Below are positions 8,769-18,232 of a stretch of 64,000 bases of DNA, piece after piece. Positions within the stretch are counted from its first letter, which is position 1. Each line of letters starts with the position of its first letter. Origin of the DNA: Modestobacter sp. VKM Ac-2982 (GTDB lineage: Bacteria > Actinomycetota > Actinomycetes > Mycobacteriales > Geodermatophilaceae); the NCBI RefSeq assembly GCF_026967935.1, contig NZ_JAPVBL010000004.1, positions 496,001 through 560,000 of the forward strand, given 5' to 3'. Under the pieces are notes generated by a model. That model searched no databases and was not told where the DNA came from. It was given only the letters and a program-made list of their open reading frames with translations. The position numbers and the translations under genes are program-made.

Positions 8769-8936
8769 TCAGCTGATCGCGCCCTTCAGGGCCTCGGAGA
8801 GGGCGCTCGCCTCGTCGGGGGACAGCTCGACGACCAGCCGGCCACCACCCTCCAGCGGGACGCGCATGACCAGGCCGCGGCCCTCCTTGGTGACCTCGAG
8901 GGGACCTTCACCCGTACGCGGCTTCATGGCCGCCAT
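8769..8936 (-). CDS. DUF3117 family protein
   Basis: A 55-residue protein starting MAAMKPRTGEGPLEVTKEGR, the well-known small actinobacterial DUF3117 family (PF11314), of unknown function and nearly invariant length. It has a strong Shine-Dalgarno (AAGGAGG) six bases upstream of the ATG. It overlaps or abuts the leucyl aminopeptidase gene downstream, suggesting a transcriptional and perhaps translational link. No transmembrane segment or cysteine is present. Confidence 0.92.
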   Translation of the reverse strand: MAAMKPRTGEGPLEVTKEGRGLVMRVPLEGGGRLVVELSPDEASALSEALKGAIS

Positions 8937-9041
8937 GCGTGCCTCCTTCACCGGCCACCCACAGCCCGGCTGGACCGTGGTGTGGCAACTGTTCCTGCAG
9001 AGCTGTGCGGTCCATGATCCCGTATCTCCGGCCATCGACCA

Positions 9042-9063
9042 ACCCGGACCCCTCAGTCCGGGT
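9042..9063. terminator. Short hairpin overlapping the end of the tag gene
   Basis: An 8-bp perfect stem (9042-9049 and 9056-9063) with a six-base loop holds the stop codon of the 3-methyladenine glycosylase gene in its loop. It may act as the terminator of the EamA-tag pair before the DUF3117 promoter. Confidence 0.45.
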
Positions 9064-9646
9064 ACCTGACCCCCGCCCGGAAGCACGTCGCGACGTGGTC
9101 GTCGACCATCCCGGTGGCCTGCATCAGGGCGTAGGAGGTGGTCGGTCCGACGAAGGAGAACCCCCGCCGCTTCAGCTCCTTGGCCAGCGCAACCGACTCC
9201 GGGCTGGTGGCCGGGACGTCGGCGAGGGTCTCCGGCCGGGGACGCCCCGGCGGCGGTGCGAAGGACCACAGCAGCGCCGACAGACCCTCCGGCAGGTCGA
9301 GTGCCGCCCGGGCGTTTCGCAGCGCGGCGGTCACCTTGGCGCGGTTGCGGACGATCGCCGCATCGGCCATCAACCGCTCGACGTCGTCGTCGGTGAAGGC
9401 GGCCACCACCGGGATCGAGAAGCCGGCGAACGCGGCCCGGAAGGCGGGGCGCTTGCGCAGGATCGTGATCCAGGACAGGCCCGACTGGAAGGCCTCCAGG
9501 GTGAGCCGCTCGAACAACGCGTCGTCGCCGTGCAGCGGCACCCCCCACTCCTCGTCGTGGTACCGGACGTACTCGGGCGCGCTCGTGGCCCAGCCACACC
9601 TGCCGACCACGGAGCGCTCGACCGGGGCCGGCGTCTGTGCGGTCAC
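9053..9646 (-). CDS. tag: DNA-3-methyladenine glycosylase I
   Basis: This 197-residue enzyme removes 3-methyladenine from alkylated DNA, the first step of base excision repair. It begins with the family block GRCGWATSAPEYVRYHDEEWG, carries FERLTLEAFQSGLSWITIL and ends with the zinc-linked block around FSFVGPTTSYALMQATGMVDDHVATC. The GTG start overlaps the stop of the EamA gene by four bases (GTGA), so the two are co-translated. Length is normal for the family. Confidence 0.95.
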   Translation of the reverse strand: MTAQTPAPVERSVVGRCGWATSAPEYVRYHDEEWGVPLHGDDALFERLTLEAFQSGLSWITILRKRPAFRAAFAGFSIPVVAAFTDDDVERLMADAAIVRNRAKVTAALRNARAALDLPEGLSALLWSFAPPPGRPRPETLADVPATSPESVALAKELKRRGFSFVGPTTSYALMQATGMVDDHVATCFRAGVRYPD

Positions 9647-10551
9647 GGGACGGCCGTGTCGAGGTCGTCGAACTCCGACCGCGCGGTGCGGACGGGGCTG
9701 CGCCGGGTGGCCAGCACGCAGCCGGCCAGCACCAGCGGGAGCCCGAGCGCCAGCCCGAGGGTGAACGGCTCGTCGAGCACGAGGACGCCCAGCAGCACGG
9801 CGACCGCCGGGTTGACGAAGGTGATCACCAGCGCCCGCTGCGGCCCGGCCTCCCGGATCAGCGCGAAGAACAGCGCGAGGGCCAGCGCGGTGCAGACCGT
9901 GCCCAGCGCGAGGAGCGCGAGCCAGGCCCGGGTCGGTGCCTCGACGGCGTCGCCGAGCCGGGGCACCGCGAACGGGGCGTAGACCAACGCGGTGAACAGC
10001 AGCGCGAAGGACGCCGCCGTCACGCCCGGCACGTCGGGCAGCTTGTGGCTGATCACGATCGGGGCGACGGCGTAGCCGACCACGACCAGCGCGACCGCCC
10101 CGATCGCGCTGAGCTGGGCCCCGCCGACGTCCAGCCCCAGCAGGGCGGCGATGCCCACCACCCCGATCAGCATCCCGACCACCCGCAGCGGGGAGAGCCG
10201 GTCCTCGTCCCCGGCGACCAGGGCCGCCACCGCGGCCACGAACGGCACCGCCGCGACGAGCAGCCCGGTCAGCGAACTGGACAGCGACTGCTCGGCGTAC
10301 GGCAGCAGCAGCCAGGGGCCGGTCATCTCCAGCACGGTGAACAGCAGCAGGGCCCGCCAGTGCCGGCGCAGCGCGGTGCCCAGGTGCCCCCGGGCCAGGG
10401 TCCACGGCAGGAGCAGCGCCGCGCCGATCGCACAGCGCAGGAAGACCACGACGACCGGGGAGAAGTCCTCGACCGCCACCTTGATCAGCAGGTACGGCAG
10501 GCCCCAGATCAGCGACATCGCCACGAAGAGCACCCAGCCCCGCCGACTCAT
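9643..10551 (-). CDS. EamA/DMT family transporter
   Basis: A 302-residue integral membrane protein with about ten hydrophobic helices in two homologous halves (first half opens WVLFVAMSLIWGLPYLLIKVA). This is the standard architecture of the drug/metabolite transporter EamA family. Members export amino acids or other metabolites; the substrate cannot be assigned. The C-terminal tail is short and charged (TARSEFDDLDTAVP). It is the first gene of a two-gene unit with the 3-methyladenine glycosylase; I see no functional reason for the pairing. Confidence 0.9.
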   Translation of the reverse strand: MSRRGWVLFVAMSLIWGLPYLLIKVAVEDFSPVVVVFLRCAIGAALLLPWTLARGHLGTALRRHWRALLLFTVLEMTGPWLLLPYAEQSLSSSLTGLLVAAVPFVAAVAALVAGDEDRLSPLRVVGMLIGVVGIAALLGLDVGGAQLSAIGAVALVVVGYAVAPIVISHKLPDVPGVTAASFALLFTALVYAPFAVPRLGDAVEAPTRAWLALLALGTVCTALALALFFALIREAGPQRALVITFVNPAVAVLLGVLVLDEPFTLGLALGLPLVLAGCVLATRRSPVRTARSEFDDLDTAVP

Positions 10552-10646
10552 CCTCGTCCCCCAGCCGCCGCCGTCACCGGGTCATCATGGCTCCCGGGTA
10601 CGACGGTCCCGACGGCGGCGGACCCACGGCCGCAGGCCGCGCCCGG

Positions 10647-11984
10647 TCAGGCCGGGACCGCCGCCCCAGCGGCCCGGTCGACCATCCGCCGGCTGGCCGC
10701 CGTGCCGCCGAGCACCAGCGCGCAGCCGGCCACCACGGAGCCGAGGAAGAGCACCACCCCGATCGGCTCGTCGGCCAGCACGTCGACGAACGGGGTGATC
10801 AGCGCCAGCGCCGTGACGCTCGCGCCCCCCACGCAGACCACCAGCGGGATCCACGTCTCCCGCATCCGAGCGGCGTGCAGGGTGGCCACCTCGGTGCCGG
10901 CCAGGTGCAGGGCGCGGTACTCCCTGGCCTGGTCGAGCACCCGGCCGGCCTGGGTGACCCCGGTGGAGACCGCGGCCAGCAGCGACGCGATCACCAGCGT
11001 GATCGCCGTCCCGGTCGCGATGTCCACCCCGAGGTGGTCCTCCTCTGCACCGGTCGCCGCCAGGCCGGGGCTGACGCTCAGCACGCCGGCGACGAAGGCG
11101 ACCAGCGCCACCCCGCCCACGCTGCGCCAGGCCGCCTTCGGGTCGTCGACGATCCGCCGGCCGGCCAGCAGGGTCGGCGCGCTGCGCGCCCGCCGGGCGA
11201 CCACCCGGCCCAGCACCGAGATCAGCCACGGGCCGACCAGGTTGAACACCCACATCGCGCCCGCCAGCGTCCCGACGAGGATCGCCAGCACCACGATCGC
11301 GTCGAGCCGGAGCAGCCCGTTGGCGGCGAGCAGGAACACCCCGACCAGCACGAACAGCGGCAGCAGCCGGGTCCAGGACAGCGGCTTGACCGCGGTGCGC
11401 GCGGCCACCCCCAGCGGTGTGACCGCCACCCGGCGCAGCGCCGCCAGCGCCGAGACCAGGGCCACCAGCGGCACCGCCGGCAGGGCGAGCGCACCCCAGG
11501 AGCCGACCCACAGCTCCCCCACCGCGAAGGCCCGGCCCTGGAAGTGCAGCAGCGCCACCAGCGGCAGGGTCGCCGCGTAGAGCACCGCCCCGGCCAGCGC
11601 GCCGGCGACCGCCTGGGCCAGCGCGTCCGCGACCGCCATCCCCGCGACCTGCCCGGTGGTCGCCCCGGCCAGCCGCAGCGCCGCCATCCGAGCGTTGCGC
11701 CGTGCGACGGCCAGCCGGGCCGCCGCGCCGCCGAGCGTGACCAGCGGCACCAGGATGAGAGCAGCCGCGACGACGGCCAGGACGACGTACACCTCGGCCA
11801 TGCCCGAGGGCTCCGGCTCGGCCCGCTCGACGGCGGCACGGCCGACGAAGGCGCGCAGCCCGCCCAGGGTGGTCAGCAGCGCCCAGGTCACCGCGGTGAA
11901 GGCGAGCACGGCCAGCCCGGTGGTCAGCCGGTCCGGCCCCTGCCGCCGCGCGAGCGCCCACCACAACCGCAGCGCGGCCCTCAT
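10647..11984 (-). CDS. FtsX-like ABC transporter permease
   Basis: A 445-residue membrane protein with about eight hydrophobic helices. The family's paired FtsX-type core appears twice (around residues 60-200 and 290-430), with conserved short motifs such as RRNARMAALRLAGAT and EYRALHLAGTEVATLHAARM. These belong to the MacB/LolC/FtsX group, which transmits force across the membrane rather than forming a classic pore. It overlaps the ATPase gene by four bases. The substrate is unknown; cell-envelope stress or peptide resistance is typical for the group. Confidence 0.88.
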   Translation of the reverse strand: MRAALRLWWALARRQGPDRLTTGLAVLAFTAVTWALLTTLGGLRAFVGRAAVERAEPEPSGMAEVYVVLAVVAAALILVPLVTLGGAAARLAVARRNARMAALRLAGATTGQVAGMAVADALAQAVAGALAGAVLYAATLPLVALLHFQGRAFAVGELWVGSWGALALPAVPLVALVSALAALRRVAVTPLGVAARTAVKPLSWTRLLPLFVLVGVFLLAANGLLRLDAIVVLAILVGTLAGAMWVFNLVGPWLISVLGRVVARRARSAPTLLAGRRIVDDPKAAWRSVGGVALVAFVAGVLSVSPGLAATGAEEDHLGVDIATGTAITLVIASLLAAVSTGVTQAGRVLDQAREYRALHLAGTEVATLHAARMRETWIPLVVCVGGASVTALALITPFVDVLADEPIGVVLFLGSVVAGCALVLGGTAASRRMVDRAAGAAVPA

Positions 11985-12682
11985 CGGAAGTCACCGGCCG
12001 GCGTCCGGCGGTCGTCCACCAGCAGGCCGTCGCCCATGGTGACCACCCGTCCGCACCAGGCGGCGACCCCCTCGTCGTGGGTGACGACGACGAGGGCCGC
12101 CCCGGCCGCCGAGGTCGAGCGGACCAGCAGGCTCATCACCTCCTGCCCGGTGGCTGCGTCGAGGGCACCGGTCGGCTCGTCGGCGAAGACGATCCCCGGC
12201 GCGGTGACCAGGGCCCGGGCGATCGCCACGCGCTGACCCTGCCCACCGGAGAGCTCACCGGGGCGGCGCTGCTCCAGCCCGGCCAGACCCAGGTGGTCCA
12301 GCCAGCGGGCCGCGCGCTCGGTCGCCGTCCGGCGGTCGACGCCGGCCAGCATCAGCGGCAGTGCCGCGTTCTCCACCGCGGGCAGTTCGGGCAGCAACTG
12401 GCCGGACTGGAAGACGAACCCGAAGTCCGACCGGCGCAGCACCGTGCGCCGCGCGTCGGACAGCCGGGCGAGATCCTGTCCCAGCCAGGTGACCGATCCC
12501 GACGTCGGCCGGGCGATCCCGGCCAGGCAGTGCAGCAGCGTGGTCTTGCCGGAGCCGGAGGGCCCCATCACCGCGAGCGACTCGGAGCCGAGGTCGAGGT
12601 CGACCCCGGCCAGGGCGTGGGCGGCGGCCGGGCCGTCGCCGTAGGTCATCCGGAGTTCCCGGGCGGAGAGGATCGCGGTCAT
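11981..12682 (-). CDS. ABC transporter ATP-binding protein (LolD/MacB type)
   Basis: A 233-residue ATPase with Walker A GPSGSGKTT, the Q-loop in FVFQSGQLLPELPAVEN, signature LSGGQGQRVAIARAL and Walker B IVFADEPTGALD. These are the hallmarks of the LolD/FtsE/MacB branch, which partners with FtsX-like permeases such as the one encoded just downstream. The start ATG at 12682 faces the DUF2243-ctaG unit across a 159-base divergent promoter region that holds two CAGGG-N5-CCCTG dyads. Confidence 0.93.
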   Translation of the reverse strand: MTAILSARELRMTYGDGPAAAHALAGVDLDLGSESLAVMGPSGSGKTTLLHCLAGIARPTSGSVTWLGQDLARLSDARRTVLRRSDFGFVFQSGQLLPELPAVENAALPLMLAGVDRRTATERAARWLDHLGLAGLEQRRPGELSGGQGQRVAIARALVTAPGIVFADEPTGALDAATGQEVMSLLVRSTSAAGAALVVVTHDEGVAAWCGRVVTMGDGLLVDDRRTPAGDFR

Positions 12683-12743
12683 GGACTGATCGTCGGCCGC
12701 CGACCGTGCGCACCGCGTCGCCCCGGGGACGGAACCCGCGCGG

Positions 12744-12787
12744 CAGGGGTCCGCCCTGGGTCGTACGCCGGGCAGGGGTTTCCCCTG
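12744..12787. promoter_or_regulatory. Two CAGGG-N5-CCCTG dyads in a divergent promoter
   Basis: Two copies of an interrupted dyad CAGGG-N5-CCCTG occur at 12744-12758 and 12773-12787, 29 bases apart. They lie between the ABC ATPase (-) and the DUF2243 gene (+). Paired palindromes in a divergent region suggest one regulator controlling both sides. The half site resembles the TCAGGG repeat upstream of the exporter at 5.2 kb. Confidence 0.5.
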
Positions 12788-12841
12788 GTCGGCTGCCGGG
12801 CAGCGATGCGGCACCACCCGCAGCCGGACGACGGAGGCCCC

Positions 12842-13303
12842 GTGACCGCAGCCGATCCCCCGCGGTCCGACCGCCGCCGGCTGCTGGTCTCCGGTCTGCT
12901 GTTCGGCCTCGGCGCCGCCGGCGCGATCGACGAGATCGTCTTCCACCAGCTGCTGCACTGGCACCACTTCTACGACCGGGCCGGTGGGGCCGCGGCGCTG
13001 GTCTCCGACGGGCTGCTGCACGCCGCCACCTGGTCGGCGACCGTGGCCGGTCTGGCGCTGCTCGCCGACGTCCGTCGGCGGCGCGCGTTCACCCCGCGCA
13101 CCTGGTGGGGCGCGGTGCTGGTGGGCGCCGGGGCGTTCCAGGTCTGGGACGGCGTCGTCCACCACAAGCTGTTGCGGCTGCACCAGGTCCGCTACGGGGT
13201 CGACCTCACCGGCTACGACCTGGCCTGGATCGGCGCCGGGGTGCTCGTGCTGCTCGCCGGGGCGCTGCTGCTCGGGCGCGCACGGACCGGCAGCACACCG
13301 TGA
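12842..13303 (+). CDS. DUF2243 family membrane protein
   Basis: A 153-residue protein with four predicted helices and the family hallmark IDEIVFHQLLHWHHFYDR plus a second His-rich segment GVVHHKLLRLHQVRYG. The paired histidines suggest metal or heme binding in the membrane, but the function of the family is not established. The GTG start has GGAGG five bases upstream. The stop overlaps the start of the CtaG-like gene, and the pairing of DUF2243 with CtaG-type proteins is common in actinobacteria, which hints at cytochrome oxidase or copper handling. Confidence 0.88.
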   Translation: MTAADPPRSDRRRLLVSGLLFGLGAAGAIDEIVFHQLLHWHHFYDRAGGAAALVSDGLLHAATWSATVAGLALLADVRRRRAFTPRTWWGAVLVGAGAFQVWDGVVHHKLLRLHQVRYGVDLTGYDLAWIGAGVLVLLAGALLLGRARTGSTP

Positions 13304-14046
13304 ACCAGGCCGTGGGGGCTGCGGTGCTCGTGCCGGCCGCGCTGTACCTGGCCGGCGTCGCCCGGGCGCGCTCGCCGTGGTCACCGGGCCGGACGGTGGC
13401 CTGGCTGGCGGGGCTGGGCTGCCTGGCCGTCGCGCTCACCGGGCCGCTCGCCGCGGCGCACGGCGACCTGCGCGCGCACATGGCCGCGCACCTGCTGGTG
13501 GGGATGGTCGCCCCGGTGCTGCTGGTGATCGCCCGCCCCTCGACCCTGCTGCTGCGCGCCCTGCCGGTGCACGCCGCCCGACGGGTCAGCCGGGTGTTGC
13601 GCACGGCGCCGGTGCGGGTGCTCGCCGACCCGTTCGTCGCGACCGGGCTGAACGCCGCCGGGCTCTGGACCCTCTACGGCACCGGCCTGCTGACGGCGAT
13701 GCTGCACTCGCCCGGGCTGCACCTGCTGGTCTCGGCGCACGTGCTGCTCACCGGCTGGCTGGCCACGGCCGCCGTCCTGGCCCTCGACCCGATCGGGCAC
13801 CGCCGCGGCGTGGTCGCCCGCGCCGTGGCGCTGGCCGCCGGAGCGGCCGCCCACGACGTGCTGGCCAAGGCGCTGTACGCGGCCCCGCCGGCCGGGGTCA
13901 CCGAGGCGGAGGCCGGCGCCCAGCTGATGTACCACGGCGGCACCGTCGTGCACGTGCTGGTGGCCGCCCTTCTGTGGCGGCAGTGGTACCGCTCGCGGGC
14001 AGCGGTCCGGGACGCCGACCGCGCCGCGCTGCTCGCGCCGGCCTGA
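13300..14046 (+). CDS. Cytochrome c oxidase assembly (CtaG/caa3_CtaG) family protein
   Basis: A 248-residue membrane protein with about seven helices. The sequence contains AHMAAHLLVGMVAPVLLVIARP and later HDVLAKALY and LMYHGGTVVHVLVAALLWRQWY, the conserved His-bearing segments of the CtaG_caa3 family. These proteins take part in assembly of the cytochrome oxidase CuB site or in copper handling. The GTG start overlaps the DUF2243 stop by four bases. Transcription ends at the 38-base palindrome downstream. Confidence 0.88.
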   Translation: MNQAVGAAVLVPAALYLAGVARARSPWSPGRTVAWLAGLGCLAVALTGPLAAAHGDLRAHMAAHLLVGMVAPVLLVIARPSTLLLRALPVHAARRVSRVLRTAPVRVLADPFVATGLNAAGLWTLYGTGLLTAMLHSPGLHLLVSAHVLLTGWLATAAVLALDPIGHRRGVVARAVALAAGAAAHDVLAKALYAAPPAGVTEAEAGAQLMYHGGTVVHVLVAALLWRQWYRSRAAVRDADRAALLAPA

Positions 14047-14087
14047 CGGCGCCGCCGCCCCCCGTCCCCTCCCCGTGCACGCGTTCT

Positions 14088-14125
14088 GTCCGCTCTGCAC
14101 GTGCTGCAGCACGTGCAGAGCGGAC
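14088..14125. terminator. 38-base perfect palindrome, bidirectional terminator
   Basis: The arms 14088-14106 and 14107-14125 are exact reverse complements with no unpaired centre. A further partial copy of the right arm (GCGTGCAGAGCGG) follows at 14131-14143. The element lies between the convergent ctaG-like and SRPBCC genes, so termination in both directions is the simplest role. Confidence 0.75.
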
Positions 14126-14160
14126 GAAGAGCGTGCAGAGCGGCTGCCGGAGCAGCCTCG

Positions 14161-14625
14161 TCAGGCGGGGTGGGCCTGCGCGTAGGCGGCGAACCGGCGC
14201 AGTGACAGCCGCACCCCGGCGGCCATCACCGGGCGCACCAGCGGCCACCCGGCCCGGCCGAGCGCCCCCAGCGGCAGGTCCAGCCCCTCGGTCCACACGA
14301 ACGTCGACCCGCCGCCGTCCCGGGGCCGCACCTCGAAGGTGCCGGTGCCGCGCACCACCCGGCCGGTGTGCCGCACGTCGACCCGGCGCGGCGGCTCCCA
14401 GCCGGTGATCAGCATGGTGTCCAGCACGCCCACCCTGCGTCCGACCCCCGGCAGCCGGACGCCGGTGGTGGCCGCCAGCTCGCCACCCACCCCCTGCCCG
14501 TTCCGGGCGCCGGCCCGCACGTCGGTGAGCAGCATCCACTCACCCTGCCGGTCCCAGTCGACCAGCGCCGCCCAGACCTGCTCGGGTGGTGCGTCCACCT
14601 CGATCTGCTCCACCAGTTCAGGCAC
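14161..14625 (-). CDS. SRPBCC family protein
   Basis: This 154-residue protein opens VPELVEQIEVDAPPEQVWAAL, the first strand and helix of the START/SRPBCC (polyketide cyclase/dehydrase) fold, and ends in the long C-terminal helix LSLRRFAAYAQAH. Such proteins bind hydrophobic ligands in a deep pocket; no ligand is suggested here. I chose the GTG at 14625, which has AGAGG seven bases upstream, over the GTG at 14658. It overlaps the end of the DivIVA-like gene by eight bases. Confidence 0.85.
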   Translation of the reverse strand: MPELVEQIEVDAPPEQVWAALVDWDRQGEWMLLTDVRAGARNGQGVGGELAATTGVRLPGVGRRVGVLDTMLITGWEPPRRVDVRHTGRVVRGTGTFEVRPRDGGGSTFVWTEGLDLPLGALGRAGWPLVRPVMAAGVRLSLRRFAAYAQAHPA

Positions 14626-15019
14626 CGGTCCGCCTCTCGTCGTCGTCAGGTCCGGCACGGAGGCCGTCCCCGGGGACGGGCACGCCCCCGGGGTCAGTGT
14701 CGCGCTGGTCGTCCTCCGGGTGCGCCGCCGGCAGCTGCGCGCGCAGGGCCGCGATCTCGGCGTCCCGGTCGTCCAGCACCGAGGCCAGCTGGTCCAGCAG
14801 CCAGTCGACCTCGGTCATCCGGTAGCCGCGGACGGTCACCGAGATCCGCAGTGCCCGGACGTCGTCGGCCACCACCGCCCGGCCCTCGGGCAGCTGCACC
14901 GGAGACCGCTCCGGCTCCGCGGGCGGCTGGGTCTCGCCCCGGCCGAGCAGCAGGGAGGCGCCCAGGAAGAGCAGCCCGCCGACCAGCAGCAGGCCGATGA
15001 CGAAGACGAGACCGGCCAT
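14618..15019 (-). CDS. DivIVA domain-containing membrane-anchored protein
   Basis: A 133-residue protein: one N-terminal transmembrane helix (AGLVFVIGLLLVGGLLFLGASLLLG), then the short DivIVA-type segment VRGYRMTEVDWLLDQLASVLDDRDAEIAALRAQL (GY-x-MxxVD is the typical entry into the coiled coil), and a charged disordered tail. DivIVA-like proteins organise poles or septa. This small single-helix form is common in actinobacteria but not functionally defined. It lies between the LOG gene and the SRPBCC gene on the same strand. Confidence 0.82.
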   Translation of the reverse strand: MAGLVFVIGLLLVGGLLFLGASLLLGRGETQPPAEPERSPVQLPEGRAVVADDVRALRISVTVRGYRMTEVDWLLDQLASVLDDRDAEIAALRAQLPAAHPEDDQRDTDPGGVPVPGDGLRAGPDDDERRTGA

Positions 15020-15021
15020 GC

Positions 15022-15845
<824 letters not shown>

Positions 15846-15849
<4 letters not shown>

Positions 15850-16976
15850 GCGTCACTCCCGCTCAGGTAGGCGATCAGGGCGTCCTCGGCCGGCTGCAGC
15901 CGGTCGACCCGGACGTGTTCGTCGACCGTGTGGGCCAGGTTCGGGTCACCGGGGCCGTAGTTCACCGCGGGGATGCCGAAGGCGGCGAAGCGGGCCACGT
16001 CGGTCCAGCCCAGCTTCGCCCGGGCCGGCTGCCCGACCGCGGCGACGAACGCAGCCGCGGCCGGCTCCGACAGACCCGGCAGCGCGCCGCCGGAGCTGTC
16101 GGTGAGCTCCAGGGTGACCCCGGCGGCCAGCGCGTCGGCGAACACCTCCCGCACGTACGCCAGGGCCTGGTCCTCGTCCCGGTCAGGGGCGAACCGGAAG
16201 TTGACGGTCACCCGGCACTCGTCGGGGACGACGTTCCCGGCCACCCCGCCCTCGATCCGCACGGCGTTGAGCCCCTCGCGGTACTGGAGCCCGTCGATCT
16301 CCACCTCGCGGGACCGGTGGGCGGCCAGGGTGGCGAGGATGCCGGCGGCACCGTGCACGGCGTTGACCCCGAGCCAGGAACGGGCGCTGTGCGCGCGGGC
16401 CCCGGGCACGGTGAGGACCACGCGCAGCGTGCCCTGGCAGCCGCCCTCGACCACCCCGTCCGTGGGTTCGAGCAGCACCGCCAGGTCGCCGTACAGCCAG
16501 CCGCGGCGCTCGCGGGCCACCCGGCCCAGCCCGTTGCGGACCGCCTCGACCTCCTCGTTGTCGTAGAAGACAAACGTGAGGTCGCGGGCCGGCTGCGCCC
16601 CGGGGACGCCGAACATCCCGGCGAGCCGCAGCATCACCGCGTCACCGGCCTTCATGTCGCTGGTGCCGCAGCCGTAGAGCCGCTCCTCGCCGTCGACGAC
16701 CTCGAGCCGGCTGGGCACGTTGTCGGCGATCGGCACCGTGTCCAGGTGCCCGGCGAGCACGATCCGGGTGTCCCGGTCCAGGTTCGTCCGGGCCAGCACC
16801 GAGTCGCCGATCCGCTCCACCTCCAGCCCACCGAGCCCGCGCAGCGCCGCCTCGACGGCGTCGGCCAGCGCCCCCTCGCTGCCGGACACCGAGGGCGCGT
16901 CGACCAGTGCCCGGGTCAGGGTGAGGACGTCGGCGCTCAGGTCGAGCGGGGGCAGCGGCTGCTCGGCGGGGCTCAC
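15846..16976 (-). CDS. dapE: Succinyl-diaminopimelate desuccinylase
   Basis: An M20 metallopeptidase-family enzyme of 376 residues that hydrolyses N-succinyl-LL-diaminopimelate in lysine and peptidoglycan-precursor synthesis. Metal-site blocks are visible: [28 protein letters not shown] and a C-terminal [10 protein letters not shown]. The GTG start at 16976 faces dapD across about 165 bases that include a 27-base tandem repeat. With dapD next door and dapC five kilobases away, the window holds the succinylase branch except for dapA, dapB and dapF. Confidence 0.95.
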
Positions 16977-17040
16977 GACCGCCGAGCCTAGTGAGGGAGG
17001 CCCCGGCTCCCCCCGCCCCTCGCCGACGCCCGCACCCTGC

Positions 17041-17117
17041 CCCGGCAGCCAGGCCAGGCCGCGCTGCCCCGGCAGCCAGGCCAGGCCGCGCTGCCCCGGC
17101 AGCCAGGCCAGGCCGCG
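17041..17117. repeat. 27-base tandem repeat (2.9 copies) between dapE and dapD
   Basis: The unit beginning CCCGGCAGCCAGGCCAGGCC starts at 17041, 17068 and 17095, giving an exact 27-base period. The third copy diverges after 17116. It fills part of the divergent dapE/dapD promoter region. A length of 27 keeps any reading frame open, but I see no start or ribosome site that would make it coding. Confidence 0.85.
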
Positions 17118-17141
17118 GCGCCCTGGGTAGCCTGACTGCCC

Positions 17142-18125
17142 GTGACGACCGCAGCAGAGACCACCGGCGCGAACGGCGTCGGCATCGCCACCCTCACCAC
17201 CGACGGGACGGTGCTGGACACCTGGTTCCCCTCGCCGGCGCTCAGCGGTGCCGACCAGGGCGAGAGCGGCACCCAGCAGATCGGGGTGCTGGAGCTGGAG
17301 GGCCTGCTCGGGCCCGACTTCTCCGGTCTGGTGCGCACCGACGATGCCCGCGGCGTGCAGTCGGTCGCCGTCTCCACGACCATCGCCGACCTCTCCGCCC
17401 CGCCGGTCGACGCCCACGACGTCTACCTGCGCCTGCACCTGCTGTCCGCCCGGCTGGTGCGGCCGCACGGGGTCAACGTGGACGGCGTCTTCGGGCTGCT
17501 GGCCAACGTGGCCTGGACCAGCGCCGGCCCGGTGCTCGCCACCGAGCTGAACGCGGCGCGGGCCCGGCTGCGGTCCGAGGGCGGGCACCTGACCGTCTTC
17601 GGGGTCGACAAGTTCCCGCGGATGGTCGACTACGTCGTCCCCTCGGGTGTGCGGATCGCCGACGCCGACCGGGTCCGGCTCGGGGCCCACCTCGCCGAGG
17701 GCACCACGGTCATGCACGAGGGCTTCGTCAACTTCAACGCCGGCACGCTGGGCCCGTCGATGGTGGAGGGCCGGATCAGCGCCGGGGTCGTCGTGGACGC
17801 CGACTCCGACATCGGTGGCGGCGCCTCGATCATGGGCACGCTCTCCGGCGGCGGCAAGCAGGTCATCTCGATCGGCAAGGGCTGCCTGCTCGGCGCCAAC
17901 GCCGGCATCGGCATCTCCCTCGGCGACGGCTGCGTGGTCGAGGCCGGCTGCTACGTGACCGCCGGGTCGAAGGTGCTGCTCCCCGACGGGACGTCGATCA
18001 AGGGCGGCGAGCTCTCCGGGCGCAGCGGCCTGCTGTTCCGCCGCAACTCCCTCAGCGGCGCGCTCGAGGCCCTGCCCCGCGACGGCGACTGGGGCGCGCT
18101 CAACGCCGCGCTTCACGCCAACTGA
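17142..18125 (+). CDS. dapD: 2,3,4,5-tetrahydropyridine-2,6-dicarboxylate N-succinyltransferase
   Basis: This 327-residue enzyme transfers succinyl from succinyl-CoA to tetrahydrodipicolinate in the DAP/lysine pathway. The C-terminal half is a left-handed beta-helix of hexapeptide repeats (about residues 170-280: [20 protein letters not shown] ... [21 protein letters not shown]). The N-terminal half has the actinobacterial form known from M. tuberculosis DapD. It works as a trimer in the cytoplasm. The GTG start at 17142 gives the expected length. It is divergent from dapE. Confidence 0.96.
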   Translation: MTTAAETTGANGVGIATLTTDGTVLDTWFPSPALSGADQGESGTQQIGVLELEGLLGPDFSGLVRTDDARGVQSVAVSTTIADLSAPPVDAHDVYLRLHLLSARLVRPHGVNVDGVFGLLANVAWTSAGPVLATELNAARARLRSEGGHLTVFGVDKFPRMVDYVVPSGVRIADADRVRLGAHLAEGTTVMHEGFVNFNAGTLGPSMVEGRISAGVVVDADSDIGGGASIMGTLSGGGKQVISIGKGCLLGANAGIGISLGDGCVVEAGCYVTAGSKVLLPDGTSIKGGELSGRSGLLFRRNSLSGALEALPRDGDWGALNAALHAN

Positions 18126-18232
18126 CGCGGGCGCGACCGGCTCATCGGGCTCGTCCTCCCCACCGGACACGACCGCCGCGCAGGCCACCGACGTCCAGCT
18201 GACTCCCAGCGCGGCGACCTACCATCGGCGCG

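Noticed and set aside
17041-17117. Direct repeats as a possible CRISPR array
   Set aside because: The copies are contiguous with no spacers and no cas genes are nearby; it is a simple tandem repeat.
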